Source: Polynucleobacter sp. UK-FUSCHL-C3 (GTDB lineage Bacteria; Pseudomonadota; Gammaproteobacteria; Burkholderiales; Burkholderiaceae). Taken from it: a DNA stretch of 64,000 nt. Positions 54,832 to 64,000 of the stretch are shown one piece after another. Position numbers and translations under genes: made by a program. The stretch is taken from positions 1,302,001 to 1,366,000 of the forward strand of contig NZ_CP099959.1 in NCBI RefSeq assembly GCF_040409815.1. Reading direction: 5' to 3'. The first letter of the stretch is position 1. Every line of letters begins with the position of its first letter. The notes beneath the pieces are model-generated. The model was not told where the DNA came from. It searched no databases and saw only the letters and a program-made list of their open reading frames with translations.

Positions 54832-55920
54832 TTACCAGCTTGGCGCCAAACGAACATTGCGGGGAAGCTCGTGGTTACGTACTGGCAAGAAAAATGCTCG
54901 GGCAAAGACTAGGCCAACGCGAATACCCATAATCGGGACCATCATTTTGGCAGCCAGACCACCCTTGGCCTTATAAACATCCATCTTTTGAAACAATGCA
55001 AGCATCTGGTTCATACACTCATAAAATCTTGGGTCATCTAAATTAAGGGTAATCGGAAATACTTGCTTAGTAATCTCATTGGTAATATGCAAAACCTTCT
55101 TGTCATAATCAGTCGGAGAGATCTGCATTGCTTTATAAAGTTGTGGACGGGAATGATCTCTGACGTACATGGTGCTGTATACCGCTAAGCAGAAAAACCG
55201 GATCCAGTATTTGTTGAGCCCCGTAAGAAGATTGGGATTGGCGCGCATGATTAATGCAAATGCCTCGCCGTGGCGAAACTCGTCGTTACACCATCTTTCA
55301 AACCAGAGAAATATTGGATGAAAACGTAACTCTGGTTTTTTCTCAAGCTCACGGAAAATGGTGATGTAACGAGCATAACCAATCTTTTCGGATAAATACG
55401 TCGCGTAGTAAATGAACTTTGGCTTAAAGTAGGTGTACTTTTTCGCTTTTGCCAAAAACCCTAAATCAATTCCAATATCAAAGTCTTTGAGCCACTGGTT
55501 AATGAAACCCGCATGCCGGGACTCATCACGTGCCATATAGCCATAAAGCAACTTCATATCTTCATTCTTGACCTTACGCTTAATCTCGGCATACAAAATA
55601 CAGCCTGAGAACTCGGAGGTAATTGAGCTAATTAAAAAGTCAACAAACTCATCATAAAGCTCAGGATCAACATTGGAATAGTTCTTATCCATATTGGCTG
55701 GACGTTGAAAGTGATCAGAATTAATATCTGCTGCAAACTCGGCCATTAAGACATTCCATTCCGAACGAAGTGCATCAATATTAGTTTTATCCACTTCATC
55801 AAAATTAGTGGTGTAAAAACGTGGGCTCAGAACAGCGTCCTGCAAAGCCATCTTGGTAGACTCGTTGACCTTGGCTGCTGCTGGTATCTGATCCCGTAAT
55901 AGACTTTCTGCGGATTCCAT
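54832..55920 (-). CDS. acsF: Mg-protoporphyrin IX monomethyl ester oxidative cyclase
   Basis: Oxygen-dependent diiron enzyme forming the isocyclic (E) ring of bacteriochlorophyll. The 362 residues carry the diiron ligands in TSEFSG (Glu103), RDESRHAGF (Glu133, His136) and CNDEFRHGEAF (Glu214, His217). Its use means pigment can be made aerobically; no bchE (anaerobic cyclase) is in the window. It follows puhC after 16 bp. Proteobacterial AcsF often needs BciE as partner, which is not seen here. Confidence 0.96.
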   Translation of the reverse strand: MESAESLLRDQIPAAAKVNESTKMALQDAVLSPRFYTTNFDEVDKTNIDALRSEWNVLMAEFAADINSDHFQRPANMDKNYSNVDPELYDEFVDFLISSITSEFSGCILYAEIKRKVKNEDMKLLYGYMARDESRHAGFINQWLKDFDIGIDLGFLAKAKKYTYFKPKFIYYATYLSEKIGYARYITIFRELEKKPELRFHPIFLWFERWCNDEFRHGEAFALIMRANPNLLTGLNKYWIRFFCLAVYSTMYVRDHSRPQLYKAMQISPTDYDKKVLHITNEITKQVFPITLNLDDPRFYECMNQMLALFQKMDVYKAKGGLAAKMMVPIMGIRVGLVFARAFFLPVRNHELPRNVRLAPSW

Positions 55921-55936
55921 ACTATTTCTCCAATAA

Positions 55937-56392
55937 TTAACGTTGTTGTGTGGCTTGACTGTCTAAACGTAACAGACGAGCAAAGTGTTTTGCATTAATC
56001 TCCCCAAAAGACTCTAGGTCAATCGTGCGACCTGTACTGGGGTCTATTAATGTCAGGCGCCCATCTTGACGGGCAATTAATTCAAATGGGGGCTTACTAT
56101 CAATATCACGGCGTTTACGCTCCTGCGCTAGCGTTCGCAAAGCGCCGCGTACGAACCCTGCTTCACCGACGATTGAATCAATTTGCTTGCCAGTTTGGTA
56201 GTCAAAAACAGCAATAGAGCCATCGCTACGGTCCTCAAAACGAAGTTGCTTCACTTGTTTTGCAGGCGCATCCGGATAACGCGCACTAACTTGCGACTGG
56301 GTGATAACCCAAGTCAAAAATACGACTGCCGCGACAGTGCCCAGCATTGTTAAAGTTGTACTACGCGAAAGTCTTAGGGAAGGCAAAATCAT
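55937..56392 (-). CDS. puhC: photosynthetic complex assembly protein PuhC
   Basis: Small membrane-anchored periplasmic protein that helps organise the reaction-centre/LH1 core in Rhodobacter. The 151 residues have one N-terminal helix (LTMLGTVAAVVFLTWVITQ) and a soluble domain with LRFEDRSDGSIAVFDYQTGKQI, GEAGFVRGALRTLAQERKRR and LIARQDGRLTLIDPSTGRTIDLESFG. It overlaps puhB by 4 bp. Confidence 0.93.
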   Translation of the reverse strand: MILPSLRLSRSTTLTMLGTVAAVVFLTWVITQSQVSARYPDAPAKQVKQLRFEDRSDGSIAVFDYQTGKQIDSIVGEAGFVRGALRTLAQERKRRDIDSKPPFELIARQDGRLTLIDPSTGRTIDLESFGEINAKHFARLLRLDSQATQQR

Positions 56393-57099
56393 AGGCTTGA
56401 TTGACCCACTTTTACTAGCGCCATATCAGACCCGTAAGCATGATTTGTAGACTTTGCTGGATTACCGTTAAGAGGACTTGACTCACGCTGATTAAGATCA
56501 ACCTGGTTGGCGCTGGCCCAAGCGTCTGCAAACAGACTGGCAACATGCTTACCATCCGCTACGCACCGGATCATGGGCTCGGGATGTGCTAATTTCCAGG
56601 CGCGGGCATGAGGCCATAAATGAAGATACGGAATCTTATCCTCAGCATTTAAGCGAATCGGAATGTCGGCGCTTCCATCCTTATAAACATGAATCCCAGC
56701 CTGCGCTAAGCGCTTGAGTGGCAAATTAAAGGTAATCGTCAATACAATCCCAATTCGCATTACTAAGCGGCGATTCGTCAAGGTGTACATGGTTGTATTG
56801 ACTGACCAATAGGCCAACAAGCCAATCAAGACCAAAGCAGCAATAGAGAGTCCTAAGGCCCAAACAAATCCTGGCCACTCTTGACTCCAACCGCCCACAG
56901 ACTGACTAACGGCAATGGCCTTTAATAGAACCATCGCCCCGAAGTACAAAGCAAACCAATGCATATGAAAGGCATGTAGCGCAAAGGCTTTGAGATCAGG
57001 GCCCCCCTGCCAAATAATTTCCTCATTAGGTGGCAAAGGCTCTGGTAAGCCCGGTTGGGCCTCGAACTCGTGCTCTGGCGCTTGATAAAGAGTGCTCAT
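56389..57099 (-). CDS. puhB: photosynthetic complex assembly protein PuhB
   Basis: Dimeric reaction-centre assembly factor. The 236 residues begin with PGLPEPLPPNEEIIWQGGPDLKAFALHAFH, then two membrane helices and a PH-like domain with TMYTLTNRRLVMRIGIVLTITFNLPLKRLAQAG. The order puhA-puhB-puhC is conserved; 5 bp separate it from puhA. Confidence 0.94.
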   Translation of the reverse strand: MSTLYQAPEHEFEAQPGLPEPLPPNEEIIWQGGPDLKAFALHAFHMHWFALYFGAMVLLKAIAVSQSVGGWSQEWPGFVWALGLSIAALVLIGLLAYWSVNTTMYTLTNRRLVMRIGIVLTITFNLPLKRLAQAGIHVYKDGSADIPIRLNAEDKIPYLHLWPHARAWKLAHPEPMIRCVADGKHVASLFADAWASANQVDLNQRESSPLNGNPAKSTNHAYGSDMALVKVGQSSL

Positions 57100-57104
57100 G
57101 ATGC

Positions 57105-57875
57105 TTAAACCAATGGCTCACTTCTCTCGGGTGTGGCATATAAAGTGCCAGCCCCAAAGTAGGCCATGATTTTTTCCTCTTCGAGCAAGGTAATCTGTTC
57201 AGTACTCTTTGTGGCAGGAACGCTTACAAAGTGCCTACCGAGAACTGCTTGAACCGAAACTTGATTACGTGCAACTCGAGCAAAGTTCATGGGCAAGAGA
57301 ACGCGTCGGCCACCGGCTTCTGGAGTGGTTTCAATTTCGAGATAGCGAATCATCATCTCAGCACGATCTACCCAAATCTCTTTAATCGTTCCACCCCGCA
57401 CACCATCGGCGCCAACTACATTTAAGCCACGTGGATCAATATCTTGACGAGCGATACTGAATCCGCCCAAGATACGCATGGGCACTATCCGTGGATCTCC
57501 TTCTGAGGTATGGTCAGGAACATCAGCACGATTGGCATATGCGCCAGGACCAATTCCATCGAGCATAGGGTTACCTGTTGGCTCGATGGGTGAGCCATTG
57601 AGTCGATTTGCCGGCTTTGCGGCAAGTCGCTCAAGCGGCTCATCCCGTGGTATTGAGATGTCACCGCCAAATTGGGTTTTAAAGATTTTAGGCGATGGCA
57701 TTCCAGCAATGCCTTCAGCACGCCGTACTTTACCCGCTTGATCGTATTCGAGAGGAAACCCCTCCCGCTTACCCTCAACAGTTAGGTAATAGACCAGAAT
57801 GGCAAAAAAGACCCAAAATGCATATAGGGCTAATTGTGCGACATCAACGTATTGTGTAATTGCTCCAGTTCCCAT
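57105..57875 (-). CDS. puhA: photosynthetic reaction centre subunit H
   Basis: Cytoplasmic-side subunit that caps the L/M core and guides protons to the secondary quinone. The 256 residues have one N-terminal helix (VAQLALYAFWVFFAILVYYL), then EGKREGFPLEYD, the segment DGIGPGAYANRADVPDHTSEG, and a PRC-barrel core (MRILGGFSIARQDIDPRGL through KEIWVDRAEMMIRYLE). Its presence shows the strain makes a type II reaction centre; pufLM must lie outside the window. Confidence 0.97.
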   Translation of the reverse strand: MGTGAITQYVDVAQLALYAFWVFFAILVYYLTVEGKREGFPLEYDQAGKVRRAEGIAGMPSPKIFKTQFGGDISIPRDEPLERLAAKPANRLNGSPIEPTGNPMLDGIGPGAYANRADVPDHTSEGDPRIVPMRILGGFSIARQDIDPRGLNVVGADGVRGGTIKEIWVDRAEMMIRYLEIETTPEAGGRRVLLPMNFARVARNQVSVQAVLGRHFVSVPATKSTEQITLLEEEKIMAYFGAGTLYATPERSEPLV

Positions 57876-57901
57876 GATGAACTCCCCTTTTAAATAATGA
57901 A

Positions 57902-59341
57902 TTAGCTTGGAAACTCAGCTAATCCAAACTTCGAATCCGAATGCATTGGCATCGATCGCTTCATCACGACCAATGGACCAACTGCTACTAAGGTTGCAAA
58001 CAACAAAAACAACTCAATGTGATACACAAAGCTATAGCCAGTACCTGGTGAAACCAGAACAGAACCAAGGGTTCCAGATACAGCCAAACTTGACACTAAA
58101 TCCCGAATCACTCCGCCAAGCCCAATCGCTAAACCAGCAGCGGAAGCGCTCACAGCGCCCCACGCACCAATAACTAAACCGTTCATACCTAAGGAGTCAA
58201 AACTCATGGCCGTTGCGAGAGTACTCACGGCAAATAAACCACCGCCAAATCCAATTAAGAAAGCGCCAATCCTAAATAAGGTTGGGGATAGTAGTGGCTC
58301 AGAAAAAATAACGCAGGTAAAGGCAAAAATACCGCACAAAACACCAACTGCTGCTAGGCGATGTGAGTCAATTGAACGGTTTAATACTTTTGCGGCCAGC
58401 ATAAATGCCAGCAGAGCTCCTAGGGCAGTAAGGCTGGTTAGCAAGGTAGTAGCGCTAACGGATAAACCCAACACCTCTGCACCGTAAGGCTCCAGAATAA
58501 TGTCTTGCATACTAAAAGCAGCGGTACCCATGCCAAGAGCGACTAGAAACCGAATCACTTTATCTTGCTTAGCAAATTGTTTCCAGGAGTCCTGAAAACG
58601 AATGATCGGCTCCATCGCTAATTGCTCTTTAGTCTTTGGCTGACGTGCTTCTTGCTTCCATAATGCAAGCAGATTAAAGAGCATCGTTAATGCCGCCGCG
58701 CCTTGCACTACCTGAATTAAACGAACGGGTGAGAAATCTTTAAGTAGAAAACCAAACAAGAGACTACTAAAAACCATGCCTAGTAAGAACATGACATACA
58801 TCAGTGCCACTACGCGAGGACGAGAGGCAGGTGTTGCCAAATCAGAGGCTAATGCTAAACCCGCCGTTTGGGTCACTTGCATACCGGCCCCCACCAATAA
58901 AAATGCAAGAGCTGCAGCAATATGACTAAACCATGCAGGCCAATTAGAATCGCCTGAAAGTAATATCAATGAAAATGGCATGATGGCTAAGCCACCAAAT
59001 TGCAACCAACTGCCTAACCAAATGTAGGGGACTCGTTTCCAGCCAAGGAATGAGCGATGACGATCACTCCGAAAGCCCACCAAGGCTCTAAAAGGAGCAA
59101 ATACTAAAGGCAGTGCAACCATCAACGCGACAAGACTAGCTGCTACACCCATTTCCACAATCATGACGCGATTCAGAGTACCAATCAACATGACCGTCGC
59201 CATCCCAACCGATACTTGAAATAATGCAAGGCGTAACCATTTACTTAAAGGCAGGTCTTTGGTTGCCACATCAGAGAACGGCATCAAGCTTGGCGAAATA
59301 CGACGCCATGCTTGGAAAAGGTTGATGTTGAGCGATTTCAT
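57902..59341 (-). CDS. lhaA: light-harvesting 1 assembly protein LhaA (BCH-family MFS)
   Basis: Twelve-helix PucC/LhaA-family protein helping LH1 assembly. From ATG 59341 (MKSLNINLFQAWRRI) it has 479 residues; the frame extension to 59413 is within bchM and not used. Family motifs are RLALFQVSVGMATVMLIGTLNRVMIVE, APFRALVGFRSDRHRSFLGWKRVPY and VIGAWGAVSASAAGLAIGLGG. It overlaps bchM by 4 bp and precedes puhA by 26 bp, the standard order. Confidence 0.95.
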   Translation of the reverse strand: MKSLNINLFQAWRRISPSLMPFSDVATKDLPLSKWLRLALFQVSVGMATVMLIGTLNRVMIVEMGVAASLVALMVALPLVFAPFRALVGFRSDRHRSFLGWKRVPYIWLGSWLQFGGLAIMPFSLILLSGDSNWPAWFSHIAAALAFLLVGAGMQVTQTAGLALASDLATPASRPRVVALMYVMFLLGMVFSSLLFGFLLKDFSPVRLIQVVQGAAALTMLFNLLALWKQEARQPKTKEQLAMEPIIRFQDSWKQFAKQDKVIRFLVALGMGTAAFSMQDIILEPYGAEVLGLSVSATTLLTSLTALGALLAFMLAAKVLNRSIDSHRLAAVGVLCGIFAFTCVIFSEPLLSPTLFRIGAFLIGFGGGLFAVSTLATAMSFDSLGMNGLVIGAWGAVSASAAGLAIGLGGVIRDLVSSLAVSGTLGSVLVSPGTGYSFVYHIELFLLFATLVAVGPLVVMKRSMPMHSDSKFGLAEFPS

Positions 59342-60045
59342 GATTTGCGAAGAGCCATCGCCTGAGAAATATAAAAACCACGGGCAATCTTTTGCGTACT
59401 TGCAATTTGCCAAGATTCTAAGAGTGCCTCTTGGGTAATTAACTTGGCTAAAGTTTGCTCTGCCACAGGTTCAATAAATGGTGCGCGATCACCCCTGGGA
59501 AATAATCGTCCCACTGCAATCATGGTCGATAAAAAGGGATTCTTGGGGGCGAATGTAAATGCGATGGTATTTCGAGTACGCTCTGCGAGTCCAGCCAATG
59601 CTTTAGCAATATCATGGCGGTGATAATGAATCATGGAATCCATGCATACTACGTGATCAAATTGACCCAAACTGGGATCCAACATATCACCCGCAAAAAA
59701 CTCGATCGAGCCATTTGGTAAATCACTGGGTAAACGCTCTCGGGCTAGCTTGATTAAAGTTGGAGAAATATCGGTTGCCATCACCCGAGCGCCCCGCTTT
59801 GCTAATTCCACAGCAAGTGCTCCTGTTCCACAACCGGCATCCAAGACACGCTGCCCGCTAAGATCGCTTGGTAAGTACGCAAGTAACACATTACGCATTT
59901 CATCGCGCCCAGCACGAACCGTCTTACGAATACCACTCACTGGCGCAGTCGAGGTTAACTTAGCCCATGCATCAAAGGCAGTGCGATCAAAATACTGCTC
60001 TAGCTGACCGCGCTTTTCGAGATACGAATGATGTTGCATATCCAT
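59338..60045 (-). CDS. bchM: magnesium protoporphyrin O-methyltransferase
   Basis: SAM-dependent enzyme methylating Mg-protoporphyrin IX to the monomethyl ester, the substrate of AcsF. From ATG 60045 it has 235 residues; TTG 60060 and ATG 60039 are alternatives. The SAM fold shows RVLDAGCGTGALAVELAKRGARVMATDIS, and BchM-specific YFDRTAFDAWAKL, MDSMIHYHRHDIAKAL and TFAPKNPFLSTMIAVGRLFPRGDRAP. It follows bchL by 7 bp. Confidence 0.95.
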   Translation of the reverse strand: MDMQHHSYLEKRGQLEQYFDRTAFDAWAKLTSTAPVSGIRKTVRAGRDEMRNVLLAYLPSDLSGQRVLDAGCGTGALAVELAKRGARVMATDISPTLIKLARERLPSDLPNGSIEFFAGDMLDPSLGQFDHVVCMDSMIHYHRHDIAKALAGLAERTRNTIAFTFAPKNPFLSTMIAVGRLFPRGDRAPFIEPVAEQTLAKLITQEALLESWQIASTQKIARGFYISQAMALRKS

Positions 60046-60052
60046 TTCCGAT

Positions 60053-60997
<945 letters not shown>

Positions 60998-62596
60998 TCA
61001 ACGCCCAAAATGGGCCTTAGCGTCATACAGCGTTTCTAAAGAAATTGTGGGAAGACCGCGTTCGTTGGCAAAGCGTTCGGTATTGCGTCTTGCCTTACCG
61101 CGCACAAAGAACGGGATCTTATTGAGCTCCTTCTGAGCCTCTGGCTCCCAAACACTTTCCATCGTCGGTGCGCCATTCACTACAGCGGCACTTACGACTT
61201 CAACAGGCTCTTCAGCCTTAATCGGCTCATTGGCTGAGGTCTTAGCATGGCCATGACCCAAATGCGATGGTGCAGCACCATCATGGAATTCAAAATCTTC
61301 TCTAAACATCCCAATAAGATGCTCTTCTAAACCCATCATGAGTGGATGAACCCAAGTATCAAAAAGTACGTTCGCACCTTCAAAGCCCATTTGAGGTGAA
61401 TACCGTGCTGGAAAGTCCTGCACATGAATTGGCGCTGATATCACTGCGCAGGGAACCTTTAGGCGCTTCGCAATATGGCGCTCCATTTGCGTACCTAGGA
61501 TTAATTCAGGTTGGAGTTCTGTAATCTTTTGCTCAACCTCTAAATAGTCATCAGAAATAAGTGCTTCAATTCCATACTGAGTAGCAGCCTCCCGAACTTC
61601 ACGCGCCAGTTCTCGGCTATACGTTCCCAAACCAACCACTTGAAAGCCCATTTCTTCAGAGGCAACCTTTGCAGCAGCAATTGCATGCGTTGCATCGCCA
61701 AAGATAAATACGCGTTTATTGGTTAAATAGGTTGAATCAACGGATAGGGCATACCAGCGAGCCCGTGAACGCTTCGTAAGCTCCTCAATATCACACTGAA
61801 TTTCAGCTAATGAGCATACTTCTTGAATAAATGCTTGCGTTGCCTTAAATCCAATTGGAATGGTCTTTGTGCTTGGCTGGCCAAAGTTTTTACTCATCCA
61901 CTGTGCCGCACTGTTCGCTACCTCTGGATACAAAACAACATTGAAGTCTGCCTCATGTAAACGCGTTATATCCTCAGGCTTCGCGCTTAATGGTGCGATC
62001 ACATTAACCAGAACGCCAATTTGACGCAGTAATTTACGAATCTCCACGACGTCATCGCGGTGTCTAAAACCTAAAGCGGTTGGGCCCAATATATTGCAAC
62101 TCGGCGGTATGCCAGCGGGACGATGTGCTCTTTTTTTTCCTGGCGGCAATACATACTCTTTTCCAAGTAAACGCACCATTTGATAGAAAGTTTCAGCAGC
62201 GCCCCAATTTTCTTTCTTTTGATAAGCCGGCAATTCCAATGGCAAGACAGGAACTGGTAACTGAAGAGCGGCGGCAAGACCGCCTGGATCATCCTGGATT
62301 AATTCAGCAGTACATGAGGCTCCGACCATTAATAAATCTGGTTTGAAACGAGCGTAGGCAGAACGAGCTGCGTCTTTAAATAACTCCGCAGTATCGCTAC
62401 CGAGATCACGCGCTTGGAATGTTGTGTAGGTTACTGGTGGGCGCTTGTTCATACGCTCAATCATGGTGAACAATAAATCGGCATAGGTATCACCCTGAGG
62501 AGCATGCAATACATAGTGCACGCCCTCCATCGCAGTAGCAATACGCATAGCACCGATGTGGGGAGGTCCTTCATATGTCCAGAGGGTTAATTTCAT
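60998..62596 (-). CDS. bchB: DPOR subunit BchB
   Basis: NifK-like subunit of light-independent protochlorophyllide reductase. The 532 residues begin [17 protein letters not shown], with Asp36 ([12 protein letters not shown]), the unusual aspartate ligand to the NB cluster known from DPOR structures, and Cys115-region [17 protein letters not shown] charged linker (about 425-470, with [19 protein letters not shown]) leads to the C-terminal domain [25 protein letters not shown]. It lies 9 bp after bchN. Confidence 0.97.
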   Translation of the reverse strand: MKLTLWTYEGPPHIGAMRIATAMEGVHYVLHAPQGDTYADLLFTMIERMNKRPPVTYTTFQARDLGSDTAELFKDAARSAYARFKPDLLMVGASCTAELIQDDPGGLAAALQLPVPVLPLELPAYQKKENWGAAETFYQMVRLLGKEYVLPPGKKRAHRPAGIPPSCNILGPTALGFRHRDDVVEIRKLLRQIGVLVNVIAPLSAKPEDITRLHEADFNVVLYPEVANSAAQWMSKNFGQPSTKTIPIGFKATQAFIQEVCSLAEIQCDIEELTKRSRARWYALSVDSTYLTNKRVFIFGDATHAIAAAKVASEEMGFQVVGLGTYSRELAREVREAATQYGIEALISDDYLEVEQKITELQPELILGTQMERHIAKRLKVPCAVISAPIHVQDFPARYSPQMGFEGANVLFDTWVHPLMMGLEEHLIGMFREDFEFHDGAAPSHLGHGHAKTSANEPIKAEEPVEVVSAAVVNGAPTMESVWEPEAQKELNKIPFFVRGKARRNTERFANERGLPTISLETLYDAKAHFGR

Positions 62597-62605
62597 CGTT
62601 ATCTC

Positions 62606-64000
<1,395 letters not shown>

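Overview
The window reads as chromosome of a freshwater-type betaproteobacterium, most likely Burkholderiales/Burkholderiaceae close to Polynucleobacter. I base this on compact gene packing, a moderate GC content by eye, Bug-family TctC and TRAP transporters, the rimP-nusA-infB-rbfA-truB order, and a proteobacterial photosynthesis gene cluster with an oxygen-dependent cyclase (AcsF). The genus is inference; the sequence alone suggests an aerobic anoxygenic phototroph.

Layout. 1-5015: acyl-CoA dehydrogenase (cut by the window edge), acyl-CoA synthetase, tRNA-Ser(GGA) and acetyl-CoA synthetase, all on the minus strand. 5164-9371: plus-strand run of class I fumarase, murI, tonB, exbB, exbD. 9368-10907: exported PLD-family protein, exported formylglycine-enzyme-like protein, tRNA-Leu(UAA). 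11141-14937: TRAP transporter dctP-dctQ-dctM with a hairpin after dctP and a clear terminator. 14956-18381: penicillin acylase family protein, two small exported proteins, tRNA-His. 18424-20224: dusA behind a vapBC-like toxin-antitoxin pair with a perfect palindromic operator. 20262-30556: translation/ribosome maturation block (typA, truB, rbfA, infB, nusA, rimP, rluB, scpB). 30757-38885: patatin-like lipoprotein, an NlpC/P60 protein lacking its catalytic Cys, a Yej-type peptide ABC importer, and fabI. 38930-44489: chrA, then a MaoC / MmgE-PrpD / CitE-like / TctC catabolic operon. 44511-48192: glycosyltransferase, sialidase-like protein and membrane protein. 48417-50089: monoheme cytochrome c plus FccB-type sulfide dehydrogenase flavoprotein.

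50114-64000 is a tightly packed minus-strand photosynthesis operon: bchF (only its last 30 codons are in the window), bchN, bchB, bchL, bchM, lhaA, puhA, puhB, puhC, acsF, puhE, bchG, a pucC-family gene, bchP, tspO. No gap exceeds 39 bp and many junctions overlap, so it is probably one transcript of at least 13.9 kb whose promoter lies beyond the right edge. It encodes late bacteriochlorophyll a steps (dark-operative protochlorophyllide reductase LNB, Mg-protoporphyrin methyltransferase, aerobic cyclase, bacteriochlorophyll synthase, geranylgeranyl reductase), reaction-centre subunit H and assembly factors. bchH, which in many purple bacteria sits between bchB and bchL, is not there. tspO, a known oxygen/tetrapyrrole-linked regulator of photosynthesis genes in Rhodobacter, is the last gene and overlaps bchP.

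No stretch over 300 bp is gene-free. The largest gaps (10908-11140, 48193-48416, 30557-30756) hold only presumed promoters. I saw no CRISPR array, insertion sequence or rRNA gene. I did not find one convincingly new system; the best leads are the rearranged, bchH-less photosynthesis operon ending in tspO, the vapBC-dusA coupling, and the catalytic-Cys-less NlpC/P60 protein.
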